A stretch of DNA of 39,463 nt from Ruminococcus sp. (GCA_017458845.1 JAFSZY010000026.1:1-39463); one strand, 5' to 3'; shown: positions 15,030-24,814, counted from the stretch's first letter. Notes: a model not told the origin generated them from the letters alone. Program-made: numbers and translations.

Positions 15030-15457
15030 TGCTGATGCCAAAGCGTGTTAAGTTCAGACGTGTTCACAGAGGACGTATGACAGGTAGAGCGCTTCGCGGT
15101 AACAAGGTTACTTACGGCGATTACGGTCTTATGGCATTAGAGCCTGCCTGGATTACTTCCAACCAGATAGAGGCTGCCCGTGTAGCTATGACTCGTTACT
15201 GTAAGCGTGTCGGTAAGGTTTGGATCAAAATCTTCCCCGACAAGCCCGTAACAGCAAAGCCTGCCGAAACACGAATGGGTTCCGGTAAAGGTTCACCCGA
15301 GTACTGGGTAGCAGTTGTTAAACCGGACAGAGTAATGTTCGAAATCGGCGGCGGTGTTGACGAAGCCACTGCCCGTGAGGCTATGCGTCTCGCGTCCACA
15401 AAACTCCCCATCAAGTGCAAATTCGTCAGAAAATCAGATCAGGAGGTTGAGCAGTAA
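15029..15457 (+). CDS. rplP: 50S ribosomal protein L16
   Basis: 142 residues. L16 helps position A-site tRNA. It starts [19 protein letters not shown] and has RKPVTAKP-like [20 protein letters not shown] and the downstream [17 protein letters not shown]. Its ATG shares one base with the rpsC stop (TAATG), and GGAAGGAGG lies inside the end of rpsC. Confidence 0.97.
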   Translation: MLMPKRVKFRRVHRGRMTGRALRGNKVTYGDYGLMALEPAWITSNQIEAARVAMTRYCKRVGKVWIKIFPDKPVTAKPAETRMGSGKGSPEYWVAVVKPDRVMFEIGGGVDEATAREAMRLASTKLPIKCKFVRKSDQEVEQ

Positions 15458-15660
15458 TGAAAGCATCTGAATTAAGAGAATCTTCAATTGATGAGCTTCA
15501 GGCTAAGCTCAAGGACCTGAAAGAAGAGTTATTTAACCTTCGTTTCCAGCTCGCTATCAACCAGCTGGAAAACCCGACCCGCATCAAGGCAGTTAAGAAG
15601 GATATCGCGAGAGTTTCAACCGTTATCCGTGAAATCGAGCTCGCCGAGAGCGAAGCGTAA
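15457..15660 (+). CDS. rpmC: 50S ribosomal protein L29
   Basis: 67 residues, two antiparallel helices by pattern. L29 lies at the tunnel exit next to L23. It has [20 protein letters not shown] and [20 protein letters not shown], both typical. Start and rplP stop overlap by one base, with AGGAGG in the end of rplP. Confidence 0.96.
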   Translation: MKASELRESSIDELQAKLKDLKEELFNLRFQLAINQLENPTRIKAVKKDIARVSTVIREIELAESEA

Positions 15661-15678
15661 GGAAGGAGGACATAACAA

Positions 15679-15936
15679 ATGGCTGACAGAAATATGAGAA
15701 AAACCGCTATCGGTCGCGTTGTATCCGACAAGATGGACAAGACAATAGTGGTACTTATCGAAGACAGTGTAAAGCATCCGCTTTACTCAAAGGTTGTTAA
15801 GCGCTCCCGCCGTTTAAAGGCTCATGACGAAAACAATGAGGCTCACATCGGCGACCGTGTAAAGGTTATGGAGACTCGTCCTCTCTCGAAGGATAAAAGA
15901 CATCGTCTCGTCGAGATTGTAGAAAAGGCTAAATAA
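15679..15936 (+). CDS. rpsQ: 30S ribosomal protein S17
   Basis: 85 residues, OB fold. S17 binds 16S rRNA early in 30S assembly. [19 protein letters not shown] at the start and [19 protein letters not shown] and [20 protein letters not shown] later are the family pattern. It lies 18 bases after rpmC with GGAAGGAGGA. Confidence 0.97.
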   Translation: MADRNMRKTAIGRVVSDKMDKTIVVLIEDSVKHPLYSKVVKRSRRLKAHDENNEAHIGDRVKVMETRPLSKDKRHRLVEIVEKAK

Positions 15937-15949
15937 GGAGGAACACACT

Positions 15950-16318
15950 GTGATACAGCAGCAAACTTTATTAAAAGTCGCTGACAACACAGGCGCAAAG
16001 GAACTTATGTGCATTCGTGTTCTCGGCGGTACAAGAAGAAGATACGCCAACATCGGTGATGTAATCGTTGCTTCTGTTAAGAAGGCGGCTCCCGGCGGCG
16101 TAACAAAGAAGGGCGAAGTAGTCAGAGCAGTAATCGTTCGTTCCGCAAAGGGCGTTCGCCGCGAGGACGGAACCTACATCCGTTTTGACGAAAACGCAGC
16201 AGTAATTATTAAAGATGATAAAGAACCCAAGGGTACTCGTATCTTTGGACCCGTAGCAAGAGAGCTCAGAGATAAAGGCTATCTCAAGATTCTATCCCTT
16301 GCTCCGGAAGTACTTTAA
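15950..16318 (+). CDS. rplN: 50S ribosomal protein L14
   Basis: 122 residues. L14 forms part of the inter-subunit face and binds RsfS. The start is GTG at 15950 ([19 protein letters not shown]), 8-9 bases after AAGGAGG; no ATG lies at a fitting place. The sequence has [18 protein letters not shown] and [20 protein letters not shown], both typical. Confidence 0.97.
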   Translation: MIQQQTLLKVADNTGAKELMCIRVLGGTRRRYANIGDVIVASVKKAAPGGVTKKGEVVRAVIVRSAKGVRREDGTYIRFDENAAVIIKDDKEPKGTRIFGPVARELRDKGYLKILSLAPEVL

Positions 16319-16332
16319 TGGAGGTGTCACAA

Positions 16333-16653
16333 ATGAATAAAGTTCATGTTAAAACCGGCGACACCGTAGTAGTTTTAAGCGGCAAGGACAAAGGCAAAAA
16401 GGGCACTGTTTTGGCGGTTTCCCCGAGCGAGCGCAAGGTTATCGTTGAGAAAATCAATATGGTTTCCAAGCACGTAAAGCCCAAGAGAATGGGCGAGCCC
16501 GGCGGTATCATCAAGGCTGAGGCGGCTATGTACGCCGACAAGGTTCAGCTTGTTTGCCCCCGCTGCAAGAAGCCGACCCGTATCGGTCATAAGATACTTG
16601 AGGACGGTTCCAAGATTCGTATCTGCAGAAAATGCGGAGAAGCATTTGAATAA
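16333..16653 (+). CDS. rplX: 50S ribosomal protein L24, zinc-ribbon form
   Basis: 106 residues. L24 starts 50S assembly. The KOW motif is seen in DTVVVLSGKDKGKKGTVL, and the C-terminal extension has CPRCKKPTR and CRKCGEAF, a four-cysteine pattern that may bind zinc. The start is ATG 16333, because GGAGGTG sits 6 bases upstream; an ATG at 16318 overlapping the rplN stop would put the ribosome site inside the gene. Confidence 0.95.
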   Translation: MNKVHVKTGDTVVVLSGKDKGKKGTVLAVSPSERKVIVEKINMVSKHVKPKRMGEPGGIIKAEAAMYADKVQLVCPRCKKPTRIGHKILEDGSKIRICRKCGEAFE

Positions 16654-16667
16654 GGAGGATATAAGAT

Positions 16668-17207
16668 ATGGCAAGACTTAAAGATTACTACGCTAAAGAA
16701 GTTGCACCTGCTCTTATGAAGAAATTCTCCTACAAGAGTGTGATGCAGATTCCCAAGCTTGACAAAATCGTTGTTAACGTAGGCGCGGGCGAGGCAAAGG
16801 ATAACGCCAAGGCTATCGACGCTATCGTTAGAGATTTAGGTATCATTACAGGACAGAAGGCGCTTGTATGCCGCGCCAGAAAGTCCGTTGCTAACTTTAA
16901 GCTCCGTGAGGGTATGCCCATCGGCGCTAAGGTTACTTTAAGAGGCGAGAGAATGTACGAGTTCTTAGACAGACTCTTCAACGTTGCTCTTCCTCGTGTA
17001 CGTGACTTCAGAGGAATTAACGCTGATTCTTTTGACGGCAGAGGCAACTACTCAATGGGCCTCAAGGAACAGCTCATTTTCCCTGAAATCGATTATGACA
17101 AGGTAGACAAGGTCAGAGGTATGGATATCACATTCGTAACCACCGCGGCTACCGACGAAGAGGCTCGTGAGCTCTTAACTCTCATGGGCGCGCCGTTTGC
17201 AAGGTAA
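16668..17207 (+). CDS. rplE: 50S ribosomal protein L5
   Basis: 179 residues. L5 binds 5S rRNA and contacts P-site tRNA in the central protuberance. Typical stretches are [60 protein letters not shown] and MDITFVTTA. It lies 14 bases after rplX with AAGGAGGA. Confidence 0.97.
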   Translation: MARLKDYYAKEVAPALMKKFSYKSVMQIPKLDKIVVNVGAGEAKDNAKAIDAIVRDLGIITGQKALVCRARKSVANFKLREGMPIGAKVTLRGERMYEFLDRLFNVALPRVRDFRGINADSFDGRGNYSMGLKEQLIFPEIDYDKVDKVRGMDITFVTTAATDEEARELLTLMGAPFAR

Positions 17208-17219
17208 GGAGGGATTGTT

Positions 17220-17405
17220 GTGGCTAAGACTGCTATGAAAAATAAGCAGAAGAGAAAACAGAAGTTCTCTACTCGCGAATATTCAAGATGTAAAATCTGT
17301 GGTAGACCACACGCCTACCTCCGTAAGTTTGGTGTATGCCGTATTTGCTTCCGTGAGCTCGCTTACAAGGGCGAGATTCCGGGCGTGAAGAAAGCAAGCT
17401 GGTAA
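17220..17405 (+). CDS. rpsN: 30S ribosomal protein S14, zinc type (S14Z)
   Basis: 61 residues, the short zinc-binding form with C-X2-C (residues 24, 27) and C-X2-C (40, 43) in [21 protein letters not shown]14 belongs to the 30S head. The start is GTG at 17220, following AAGGAGGGATT by a few bases; the family N-terminus [12 protein letters not shown] then follows. Confidence 0.97.
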   Translation: MAKTAMKNKQKRKQKFSTREYSRCKICGRPHAYLRKFGVCRICFRELAYKGEIPGVKKASW

Positions 17406-17424
17406 GTAAAGGAGGTAAAAGGTA

Positions 17425-17823
17425 ATGCAGATTACAGATACAATAGCTGATTTACTTACAAGAATCCGTAACGCTAACTCAGCCAAGCACGACACAGTTG
17501 AAATCCCCGCGTCCAACCTCAAGAAGGATATCTGCCAGATTCTGGTTGACGAGGGTTACGTAAAAGATTTTACGGTTATCGAAGACGGCAAGCAGGGTAT
17601 CATTAAGGTTAACCTTAAATATCTCGAAGGCAAAAAGCCTGTTATCACAGGTCTGCGTCGAGTTTCCAAGCCCGGTTTGCGTATTTACAGTAATGTTGAG
17701 GATATGCCTAAGGTTATGAAGGGTCTCGGCGTGGCTATCATTTCCACCTCTAAGGGTGTTATGACAGACCGCAAGGCTCGCGCTGAACACGTAGGCGGCG
17801 AGGTCCTCGCGTATATCTGGTAA
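17425..17823 (+). CDS. rpsH: 30S ribosomal protein S8
   Basis: 132 residues. S8 binds the 16S central domain and, in E. coli, represses the spc operon. [20 protein letters not shown] at the start and the C-terminal [19 protein letters not shown] and [18 protein letters not shown] are the family signature. It lies 19 bases after rpsN. Confidence 0.97.
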   Translation: MQITDTIADLLTRIRNANSAKHDTVEIPASNLKKDICQILVDEGYVKDFTVIEDGKQGIIKVNLKYLEGKKPVITGLRRVSKPGLRIYSNVEDMPKVMKGLGVAIISTSKGVMTDRKARAEHVGGEVLAYIW

Positions 17824-17837
17824 TAGGAGGTGCGAAA

Positions 17838-18377
17838 ATGTCTCGAATTGGAAGAAAACCTATAAATATTCCCGCAGGCGTTACAGTAACGAATGACGCA
17901 GGCGTTATCGAAGTTAAGGGACCCAAGGGTACGCTTGACTTAAAGTACAATCCTGCTATGCAGGTTGAAGTAAAGGGCGAAGAGATTATCGTTACACGTC
18001 CGAATGACGCGAAGGAAAATCGCTCTTTGCACGGCCTCACACGCTCGCTCATCTCTAATATGGTGACGGGTGTAACTGACGGCTACAAGAAGGAACTCAA
18101 GGTCAACGGCGTTGGTTACCGTGTAGAAAAGAAGGGTAAACAGTGCATTATGAACCTCGGTTATTCTCACAAGGTTATTGTTGAGGATACAGAGGATGTT
18201 AAGATTGACGTTCCCGACCCCAACACAATTATAATCTCAGGCATTGATAAGCAAAAGGTAGGTCAGTTTGCTGCCGAGGTTAGAGAGAAGCGTCCGCCTG
18301 AGCCGTATAAGGGCAAGGGTATCAGGTACGCTGACGAATATGTCCGCCGCAAGGAAGGCAAAGCAGGTAAGAGCTAA
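17838..18377 (+). CDS. rplF: 50S ribosomal protein L6
   Basis: 179 residues with the two L6 repeats. L6 lies near the sarcin-ricin loop. It begins SRIGRKPINIPAGVTV, has NMVTGVTDGYKKELKVNGVG in the middle and PEPYKGKGIRYADEYVRRKE at the end. It lies 14 bases after rpsH with TAGGAGGTG. Confidence 0.97.
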   Translation: MSRIGRKPINIPAGVTVTNDAGVIEVKGPKGTLDLKYNPAMQVEVKGEEIIVTRPNDAKENRSLHGLTRSLISNMVTGVTDGYKKELKVNGVGYRVEKKGKQCIMNLGYSHKVIVEDTEDVKIDVPDPNTIIISGIDKQKVGQFAAEVREKRPPEPYKGKGIRYADEYVRRKEGKAGKS

Positions 18378-18395
18378 TTAAGGAGTGAATGACTT

Positions 18396-18755
18396 ATGGT
18401 AAACAGACCAGATACTAAAAAGGCTCGTCTCAGAAGACATAAGAGAGTTCGTGCCAAAATCAGCGGTACCGCAGAGCGTCCGCGTTTATGTGTATTCCGC
18501 TCCACTAACAACATTTACGCTCAGCTTATTGATGACGTAAAGGGTGTTACTCTTGCTCAGGCTTCCAGCCTTGACAAGTCCATCGAGGGTAACGGCGGAA
18601 ATAAAGAAGCAGCCCGCGAGGTAGGTAAGCTTATCGCTGAGCGCGCAGCTGAAAAGAAGATCACCGACGTCGTATTCGACAGAGGCGGAAATATCTATCA
18701 CGGCCGTGTTAAGGAATTGGCCGAAGGCGCCCGTGAGGGCGGCCTCAATTTCTAA
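18396..18755 (+). CDS. rplR: 50S ribosomal protein L18
   Basis: 119 residues. L18 binds 5S rRNA with L5. [20 protein letters not shown] and [17 protein letters not shown] are typical, as is [20 protein letters not shown] at the C-terminus. It lies 18 bases after rplF. Confidence 0.97.
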   Translation: MVNRPDTKKARLRRHKRVRAKISGTAERPRLCVFRSTNNIYAQLIDDVKGVTLAQASSLDKSIEGNGGNKEAAREVGKLIAERAAEKKITDVVFDRGGNIYHGRVKELAEGAREGGLNF

Positions 18756-18773
18756 GAAAGGGAGGAATTAACT

Positions 18774-19271
18774 TTGGCTAATAATGTTGAAACAAAAAAG
18801 GAGCTCGTTGAAAGAGTTGTTACTATCAACCGAGTATCCAAAACCGTAAAGGGCGGTCGTATTTACAAGTTCGCCGCTTTAGTAGTAGTAGGCGACGGCG
18901 AAGGTACCGTAGGCTTCGGTATCGGTAAGGCGGGCGAAGTTCCCGACGCTATCCGCAAGGGTATCGAGGACGCCAAGAAGAACCTTATCAAGGTAAGCCT
19001 CAGAGGTACAACTATTCCTCATGAAATCATCGGCGCATACGGCGCGGGTCGTGTACTTATGAAACCCGCCGCTCCCGGTACCGGTGTTATCGCGGGCGGT
19101 CCCGTACGTGCGGTTGTAGAGGCTGTAGGTATCAGAGATATCCGTACAAAGGCTTTACGCTCCAACAATCCCTGCAATGTAGTAAGAGCTACACTCCAGG
19201 GACTCAGCGCTCTCCGTAACGCTGAAGAGGTTGCCGCTGTACGCGGTAAGTCCGTTAAGGACATTTTATAA
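18774..19271 (+). CDS. rpsE: 30S ribosomal protein S5
   Basis: 165 residues. S5 guards decoding accuracy and mRNA entry; changes in its loop give spectinomycin resistance. The double-stranded RNA-binding part reads [20 protein letters not shown], and [20 protein letters not shown] and the later [20 protein letters not shown] follow. The start is TTG at 18774, 7 bases after GGGAGGAA, which is unusual for a ribosomal protein; no ATG fits. Confidence 0.96.
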   Translation: MANNVETKKELVERVVTINRVSKTVKGGRIYKFAALVVVGDGEGTVGFGIGKAGEVPDAIRKGIEDAKKNLIKVSLRGTTIPHEIIGAYGAGRVLMKPAAPGTGVIAGGPVRAVVEAVGIRDIRTKALRSNNPCNVVRATLQGLSALRNAEEVAAVRGKSVKDIL

Positions 19272-19283
19272 GGAGGTTGCTTT

Positions 19284-19454
19284 ATGAAGATTAAGTTAGT
19301 TAAAAGCCTTATCGGCTCTAAGAAAGATCAGATTGCAACCGCCTACGCTCTTGGTCTTAAGAAAATCGGCGACGAGACAACTCAGCCCGATAACGGCGCG
19401 ACCAAGGGTAAGGTAGCAAAAATAATTCACCTCGTAGAGGTTACAGAAGCATAA
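19284..19454 (+). CDS. rpmD: 50S ribosomal protein L30
   Basis: 56 residues, standard for L30. It reads MKIKLVKSLIGSKKDQIATA at the start, then LGLKKIGDETTQPDNGATKG and a KIIHLVEV strand at the end. AAGGAGG lies 7-8 bases before ATG 19284. L30 is a small peripheral 50S protein lost in many lineages but kept here in the canonical place between rpsE and rplO. Confidence 0.96.
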   Translation: MKIKLVKSLIGSKKDQIATAYALGLKKIGDETTQPDNGATKGKVAKIIHLVEVTEA

Positions 19455-19469
19455 GGAGGTGCGAAAATA

Positions 19470-19961
19470 ATGAAGTTAAATGAACTTTCACCTGCCGCAG
19501 GCTCCAAGAAGTCTGTCAAAAGAGTAGGCAGGGGCCATGGCTCAGGCTGGGGTAAAACCGCGGGCAAGGGTCACAAAGGTCAGAAGGCTCGTTCCGGCGG
19601 CGGAGTACGTCCCGGTTTTGAAGGCGGTCAGATGCCGCTTCAGCGTCGTCTGCCCAAGAGAGGTTTCAACAACATTTTCGCCAAGAAAGTTGTTACTGTT
19701 AACCTTTCCGAGCTCAACCGCAAGTTTGACGACGGCGCCGATGTTACCATAGAAGCTCTCACGGAAAAGGGTATCGTTAAGAATTCCTTTGACGCTGTAA
19801 AGGTTCTCGGCAACGGCAAGCTTGAGAAGAAGCTTAACGTTAAGCTTCCCAAAATCAACGAAAAGGCTCTCGAAAACGGTGAGACGAAGGTTGTTTTACC
19901 TTATTCCGAATCAGCTAAGGCTGCTATCGAGGCGGCCGGAGGAAAGGCTGAGGTGATTTAA
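19470..19961 (+). CDS. rplO: 50S ribosomal protein L15
   Basis: 163 residues. L15 is a late assembly protein that reaches into 23S rRNA by its Gly-rich N-terminus: [20 protein letters not shown] then [20 protein letters not shown], both family signatures. Its stop (TAA) directly abuts the secY start with no gap. Confidence 0.97.
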   Translation: MKLNELSPAAGSKKSVKRVGRGHGSGWGKTAGKGHKGQKARSGGGVRPGFEGGQMPLQRRLPKRGFNNIFAKKVVTVNLSELNRKFDDGADVTIEALTEKGIVKNSFDAVKVLGNGKLEKKLNVKLPKINEKALENGETKVVLPYSESAKAAIEAAGGKAEVI

Positions 19962-21281
19962 TTGTTTAAAACAATTAGAAATGCCTGGGGCATTCCTGAT
20001 CTGAGAAGAAAGATCCTTTTCACAATCTTTATCATAATTTGTTTCAGAATCGGTTCGGTTATTCCTGTTCCGTTTCTCGATATGAACGCTCTCTCGAATT
20101 TGATGACTCAGAACGGCGCGAACGAGGGTAACTCGGCTCTCGCTTATCTGAATACACTTTCGGGCGGCGCGTTCTCAAACGCAACAATCTTTGCTATGGG
20201 TGTAACACCTTACATCAACAGCTCGATTATTATGCAGCTCTTGACCGTAGCAATCCCTCCTCTCGAGAGATTGTCTAAGGAAGGTGAAGCAGGTCGTAAG
20301 AAAATCGCGACAATTACCCGTTATGTAACCGTTGGTCTCGGTCTTATCCAGGGCTTCGCTTACTGGTGGTATTTACAGGCTTCGGGTGTTACAACTTATA
20401 ACGAAGGCTTCTCAAAAATCTTCTCCGCTATTATCATTATCCTCACGTTCACAGCGGGTACAGCGATAATGATGTGGTTTGGTGAGCAGATTAATGACAA
20501 GGGTATCGGCAACGGTATCTCGATACTCCTCTTTGCGGGTATCGTAGCTCGTCTGCCCTTCACGATTAGCCTCCTCGGTGAGTACTGGAACCTCGGTATG
20601 CAGGAGAACGGTCAGCCTATGTACCTCATCCTCGTTCCGCTTTGGGTTCTTATCTTCCTCATAGTTGTATGGGTTATCACCTTTATGCAAGACAGTGAAC
20701 GAAGAATCCCAATCCAGTATGCTAAGCGTGTTGTAGGACGTAAGATGTACGGCGGTCAGTCGTCGCACCTTCCCATCAAGGTTGCGCTCGGCGGCGTACT
20801 TCCCATCATCTTCGCTTCTTCTATCCTTTCTATTCCCAGCACAATCCAGGCTTTTGGCGTCAATCCCAAGTCAGGTTTCTGGGCAGCTTTCTTTGAAGCG
20901 TTTAAGACCACAGGCTGGTTGTATATGCTTCTCTACTTCATTTTAATTATAATGTTCGGTTACTTCTATACGACCATTCAGTACAATCCTGTTGAGATGG
21001 CTAATAACCTCAAGCAGAACAACGGTACTGTTCCGGGTATCCGTCCGGGCGCTCCGACTGCTGACTTTATCAGAAAGATTCTCTCCAGAATTACACTTAT
21101 CGGTTGTTTATTCCTTGGATTTATCGCTGAGTTCCCGCTTATCTATTCCGCTTTGACGGGAATGGGAAGTCTCTCGATGGGCGGTACTTCGATTATCATT
21201 ATCGTAGGCGTTGCTCTTGAGACATCCAAGCAGATGGAATCTCAGATGATGATGCGCCATTACAAGGGCTTCCTTGATTAA
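19962..21281 (+). CDS. secY: Protein translocase subunit SecY
   Basis: 439 residues with ten membrane helices, the pore of the Sec translocon in the cytoplasmic membrane. Typical are IRNAWGIPDLRRKILFTI, the plug-side GGAFSNATIFAMGVTPYINS, RLSKEGEAGRKKI, ERRIPIQYAKRVVGRKMYGG and the late PGIRPGAPTADFI. The start is TTG 19962, immediately after the rplO stop; AGGTGA inside the end of rplO acts as ribosome site, so the two are coupled. Its place after rplO is the classical spc-operon order. Confidence 0.97.
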   Translation: MFKTIRNAWGIPDLRRKILFTIFIIICFRIGSVIPVPFLDMNALSNLMTQNGANEGNSALAYLNTLSGGAFSNATIFAMGVTPYINSSIIMQLLTVAIPPLERLSKEGEAGRKKIATITRYVTVGLGLIQGFAYWWYLQASGVTTYNEGFSKIFSAIIIILTFTAGTAIMMWFGEQINDKGIGNGISILLFAGIVARLPFTISLLGEYWNLGMQENGQPMYLILVPLWVLIFLIVVWVITFMQDSERRIPIQYAKRVVGRKMYGGQSSHLPIKVALGGVLPIIFASSILSIPSTIQAFGVNPKSGFWAAFFEAFKTTGWLYMLLYFILIIMFGYFYTTIQYNPVEMANNLKQNNGTVPGIRPGAPTADFIRKILSRITLIGCLFLGFIAEFPLIYSALTGMGSLSMGGTSIIIIVGVALETSKQMESQMMMRHYKGFLD

Positions 21282-21298
21282 GAAAGGATAGGGTAACT

Positions 21299-21931
21299 AT
21301 GAATATTATTATGTTAGGTGCTCCCGGTGCAGGCAAAGGCACACAAGCCGCCGTACTGTGTGAGAAGCTTAATATTCCCACTATTTCAACGGGTAACATT
21401 ATCCGTGAAGCGCTGAAAAACGGCACTGAAATGGGCAAGAAGGCTAAGTCCTTTATGGACGCCGGTCAGCTCGTCCCCGACGAGGTTGTTATCGGTATCG
21501 TTAAGGACAGACTTCAGGAGGATGACTGCAAGAACGGTTATATTCTTGACGGTTTCCCCAGAACTATCCCTCAGGCCGAGGCTCTGGACGCTATGGGCGC
21601 TGACATCGACTGCGTAATCGATATCGAGGTGCAGGACGAAGTCATCGTGAACCGTTTGTCCGGACGCCGCGTCTGCGAAAATTGCGGCAGACCTTATCAC
21701 GTAGTAAGCTTAAAGCCGAAGGTTGACGGGGTTTGCGACGATTGCAAAGGCGCCCTTGTTCAGCGCAAGGATGACCAGATTGAAACTATCAAAAACAGAC
21801 TCGACATCTACCACAAGGAGACCGAGCCCCTCGTTAAGTACTACGAGGCGCAGGGCAAGCTCAAGGTAGTTGTAGGCAAGGATACAGTTGACGCGACAAC
21901 AGCGGCTGTATTTGATGCTATCGGAGTTTAA
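21299..21931 (+). CDS. adk: Adenylate kinase, zinc LID type
   Basis: 210 residues, cytosolic; converts AMP and ATP to two ADP. The P-loop GAPGAGKGTQ is at residues 7-16, the AMP site STGNIIREAL is next, DGFPRTIPQAEAL carries the DGFPRT motif, and the LID domain has CENCGRPYH and CDDCKG, a four-cysteine zinc form common in Gram-positives. It lies 17 bases after secY. Confidence 0.97.
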   Translation: MNIIMLGAPGAGKGTQAAVLCEKLNIPTISTGNIIREALKNGTEMGKKAKSFMDAGQLVPDEVVIGIVKDRLQEDDCKNGYILDGFPRTIPQAEALDAMGADIDCVIDIEVQDEVIVNRLSGRRVCENCGRPYHVVSLKPKVDGVCDDCKGALVQRKDDQIETIKNRLDIYHKETEPLVKYYEAQGKLKVVVGKDTVDATTAAVFDAIGV

Positions 21932-21934
21932 TTT

Positions 21935-22687
21935 ATGGTAATTATCAAGACAGCGCGTGAAATATCCTTGATGAAGGACGCTTGCAGAATTTCCGCAAAC
22001 GCGCTGCGTCTTGCAGGTGAATACGTCAAGCCCGGGGCAACAACCTTGGAAATTGACGCTAAAGTCCGCGAATATATCGAGAAACAAGGCGCTACGCCTT
22101 CGTTTCTCGGTTACGGCGGATTCCCCGCAAGCGCGTGTATTTCCGTAAATGATGTGGTCATCCATGGCATACCAAGCAAAGAACAGGTTCTCAAAGAAGG
22201 CGACATCGTAAGTGTCGATGTCGGCGCGTTCTACAACGGATATCACGGCGATAACGCTTACACCTATGCCTGCGGCAAGGTGAGCGAAAACGCCGAGAAG
22301 TTGATGGACGCTACAAGAACCGGACTCGAAAAGGGAATCGAGGCGGCGCTCGCAGGTAATCGCGTAGGCGATATCGGCAGCGCGGTTCAGAAGTATGTCG
22401 AAGATCGCGGTTACTCGGTGGTACGAGATTTCGTCGGCCACGGCGTAGGCGCGAAGTTACATGAAGACCCCAGCATTCCGAATTACGGTACCGCAGGGAG
22501 AGGAGTAAGACTTCTCCCCGGTATGACAATTGCTATTGAACCGATGATTTGCGAAGGCGGCTACGAGGTAGACGTTCTCGACGATGACTGGACTACCGTC
22601 ACCCGTGACGGCAAGCTCGCGGCGCATTACGAGAACACTATCGCCATAACTCCCGACGGTCCCGTTATTTTGACGGTACCGGGCTAA
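21935..22687 (+). CDS. map: Methionine aminopeptidase, type I
   Basis: 250 residues; removes the initiator Met from nascent proteins. Metal and active-site marks are VVIHGIPS (His), SVDVGAFYNGYHGDNAYT (two Asp), GHGVGAKLHEDP (His), EPMICEGG (Glu) and HYENTIAIT (Glu). It starts 3 bases after the adk stop. A long open frame lies antisense to it but is only a shadow of codon bias. Confidence 0.97.
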   Translation: MVIIKTAREISLMKDACRISANALRLAGEYVKPGATTLEIDAKVREYIEKQGATPSFLGYGGFPASACISVNDVVIHGIPSKEQVLKEGDIVSVDVGAFYNGYHGDNAYTYACGKVSENAEKLMDATRTGLEKGIEAALAGNRVGDIGSAVQKYVEDRGYSVVRDFVGHGVGAKLHEDPSIPNYGTAGRGVRLLPGMTIAIEPMICEGGYEVDVLDDDWTTVTRDGKLAAHYENTIAITPDGPVILTVPG

Positions 22688-22693
22688 GACGCT

Positions 22694-22936
22694 ATGGAAA
22701 AAGGACGTATAGTAAAATCAAAGGCGGGCAAGGACAAGGAACAGTTCTATATTGTGACGGATATCAAAGGCGACAGGGTTTACGTCTGTGATGGCAAGCT
22801 GAGAAAATTCAGTAACCCTAAGTCTAAGAATCCTAAACATCTGGCTGTGACTTCCGCGGTTGTAAAAATGCCCGAGAACGACAGGCAATTAAGAATACTG
22901 CTGAAAAGTTTCGGCAGCACTACTAAGGAGGATTAA
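22694..22936 (+). CDS. KOW-domain RNA-binding protein (L14e-like)
   Basis: 80 residues. The N-terminal MEKGRIVKSKAGKDKEQFYI is a KOW motif like that of archaeal/eukaryotic L14e, and clostridial genomes commonly keep such a small protein between map and infA. It probably binds rRNA or the ribosome, but no defined role is known to me. It starts 6 bases after map and ends 3 bases before infA, so it is co-transcribed and probably translationally coupled. Confidence 0.85.
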   Translation: MEKGRIVKSKAGKDKEQFYIVTDIKGDRVYVCDGKLRKFSNPKSKNPKHLAVTSAVVKMPENDRQLRILLKSFGSTTKED

Positions 22937-22939
22937 GTT

Positions 22940-23158
22940 ATGTCTAAACAGGATGTACTCGAAGTTGAGGGTAAAGTTGTTGAGGCGCTTCCCAACGCTC
23001 AGTTTAAGGTGGAGCTTCCCAACGGCCATGTGATATTAGCTGTTATTTCAGGTAAACTGCGTATGAACTTCATCCGCATTTTACCGGGCGACAAGGTTAC
23101 TGTGGAGATGTCTCCCTATGACCTTACAAGAGGAAGAATTACATGGAGAACCAAGTAA
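22940..23158 (+). CDS. infA: Translation initiation factor IF-1
   Basis: 72 residues, the exact usual size. A single OB fold that blocks the A-site in initiation. [20 protein letters not shown] then [20 protein letters not shown] and [20 protein letters not shown] are diagnostic. AAGGAGG lies before the ATG at 22940. Confidence 0.97.
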   Translation: MSKQDVLEVEGKVVEALPNAQFKVELPNGHVILAVISGKLRMNFIRILPGDKVTVEMSPYDLTRGRITWRTK

Positions 23159-23204
23159 TTCAAAACAAACTGCGAAAACTGATTTTTGAAAGGAATGATT
23201 ATTA

Positions 23205-23318
23205 ATGAAAGTCAGACCTTCTGTAAAGAAAATGTGCGAAAAGTGCAAAATTATCAAGAGAAAAGGCAAAATCCTTGTGATTTGCGAAAACCCTAAGCAT
23301 AAACAGCGTCAGGGCTAA
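23205..23318 (+). CDS. rpmJ: 50S ribosomal protein L36, zinc type
   Basis: 37 residues reading [20 protein letters not shown] with C-X2-C at 11/14, a further Cys at 27 and a His at 32 (CENPKH), the zinc-binding form. AAAGGAATG lies upstream. It sits in its usual place between infA and rpsM. Confidence 0.97.
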   Translation: MKVRPSVKKMCEKCKIIKRKGKILVICENPKHKQRQG

Positions 23319-23347
23319 TTTAATTATTTTATATGGAGGTGCACTAA

Positions 23348-23716
23348 ATGGCTCGTATAGCAGGTGTTGACTTACCCAGAGATAAGAGAGTCGAAATCGG
23401 CTTGACTTATATCTATGGTATCGGACGTAAAACTGCAACAGACATTATTGCTGCAACAGGTGTTGACCCTGACACACGCGTTAGGGATTTAACAGAACAA
23501 GATGTTTCAAAGCTTCGTGATTATATCGAGAAGAATTGCCGAGTTGAAGGTGATCTTCGTCGTGACATCGCTTTTGATATCAAAAGACTTATTGAAATCG
23601 GCTGCTACCGTGGCGTTCGCCACAGAAAGGGTCTCCCCGTAAGAGGTCAGCGTTCAAAGACAAACGCTCGTACACGCAAGGGCCCGCGCAGAACTATGGC
23701 TAACAAGAAGAAGTAA
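23348..23716 (+). CDS. rpsM: 30S ribosomal protein S13
   Basis: 122 residues. S13 contacts S19 and P-site tRNA and forms bridges to the 50[33 protein letters not shown] and the basic tail [18 protein letters not shown] are family marks. TGGAGGTG precedes the ATG. Confidence 0.97.
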   Translation: MARIAGVDLPRDKRVEIGLTYIYGIGRKTATDIIAATGVDPDTRVRDLTEQDVSKLRDYIEKNCRVEGDLRRDIAFDIKRLIEIGCYRGVRHRKGLPVRGQRSKTNARTRKGPRRTMANKKK

Positions 23717-23730
23717 GGAGGAATTGCGTA

Positions 23731-24129
23731 ATGGCAGCACCTAAAGGTAAAAAGACTGTTCGCCGCCGTCGTGAGAAAAAGCACATTGAAAAAGGCAGCG
23801 CGCATATTCAGTCTACATTCAACAATACAATTGTTACAATTTCTGATACAAACGGTAACGCAGTATCTTGGGCAAGCGCAGGCGAGCTCGGTTTCCGCGG
23901 TTCGCGTAAATCAACTCCCTTCGCCGCTCAGTCAGCTGCTGAGACTGCCGCGAAAGCAGCTATGGACTTCGGTATGAAGACTGTAGAGGTTTACGTAAAG
24001 GGCCCCGGACAGGGTCGTGAGGCAGCTATCCGTGCATTACAGTCCGCAGGTCTTGAGGTTACTATGATTAAGGACGTAACCCCGATTCCTCACAACGGAT
24101 GCCGTCCTCCCAAGAGAAGACGGGTATAG
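23731..24129 (+). CDS. rpsK: 30S ribosomal protein S11
   Basis: 132 residues. S11 lies on the 30S platform by the E-site. It has [38 protein letters not shown] and the C-terminal [18 protein letters not shown], all typical. It lies 14 bases after rpsM with AAGGAGGAA. Confidence 0.97.
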   Translation: MAAPKGKKTVRRRREKKHIEKGSAHIQSTFNNTIVTISDTNGNAVSWASAGELGFRGSRKSTPFAAQSAAETAAKAAMDFGMKTVEVYVKGPGQGREAAIRALQSAGLEVTMIKDVTPIPHNGCRPPKRRRV

Positions 24130-24149
24130 TATAAAGGAGGAAAATTAAG

Positions 24150-24746
24150 ATGGCAAAAAACAGACAGCCTATCGCTAAACGCTGCAGAGCTCTCGGTATT
24201 TCTCCTGCAGTAATGGGTTACGCGGGCAAGAAGTCTTTCAGAAACCCTAACGGTAACTCAAGAAGAAAAAAGAGTGAATACAGCCTCCAGCTCACAGAGA
24301 AGCAGAAGGTTAAGTTCATTTACGGTATTATGGAAAAGCAGTTCCGCGCTTACTATGAGAAGGCAGAAAAAGCTCAGGGTAAAACCGGTTCCGTTCTTCT
24401 TACTCTCATTGAACATAGACTTGACAACGTTGTTTTCCGTCTCGGTCTCGCCTCAACACGCAGAGAGGCTCGCCAGCTCGTCAACCACGCTCACTTTACC
24501 GTAAACGGTAAGAAGGTCAACATTCCTTCCTATCTCGTAAGAGTAGGCGATGTTATCGAGGTTAAGGAAACAAGCCGTTCCTCAAACCGCTTTAAGGCGA
24601 TTGCCGAGAACAACTCAGCAGTTGTTCCTAAGTGGCTCGAGAAGGCATCTGATAACTTGGGCGGCAAGGTTATCGCCGAGCCCGAGAGAGAGGATATCGA
24701 CTTCCCTGTAGAGGAACACCTCATTGTCGAGTTGTACTCCAAGTAA
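24150..24746 (+). CDS. rpsD: 30S ribosomal protein S4, zinc-free form
   Basis: 198 residues. S4 starts 30S assembly and affects accuracy; in Bacillus and E. coli it represses its own synthesis. The S4 RNA-binding domain is seen in [20 protein letters not shown] and [20 protein letters not shown]. The N-terminus lacks the C-X2-C zinc pair found in other S4 proteins, so this is the cysteine-free type. Confidence 0.97.
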   Translation: MAKNRQPIAKRCRALGISPAVMGYAGKKSFRNPNGNSRRKKSEYSLQLTEKQKVKFIYGIMEKQFRAYYEKAEKAQGKTGSVLLTLIEHRLDNVVFRLGLASTRREARQLVNHAHFTVNGKKVNIPSYLVRVGDVIEVKETSRSSNRFKAIAENNSAVVPKWLEKASDNLGGKVIAEPEREDIDFPVEEHLIVELYSK

Positions 24747-24814
24747 TCCACATAAATTAAAAAGTCAGATTACAATACGACGGCATATATGTCGCCTAAT
24801 AAGGAGGATTCGCT

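Noticed and set aside
21710..22441. 243-codon minus-strand frame opposite adk and map
   Set aside because: Both plus-strand genes are unmistakable enzymes; the antisense frame has no ribosome site and reflects codon bias only.
24747..24814. Separate promoter for rpoA in the 68-base gap after rpsD
   Set aside because: A TACAAT box is present but no -35 at a usable distance could be seen, so read-through from the operon promoter is assumed.
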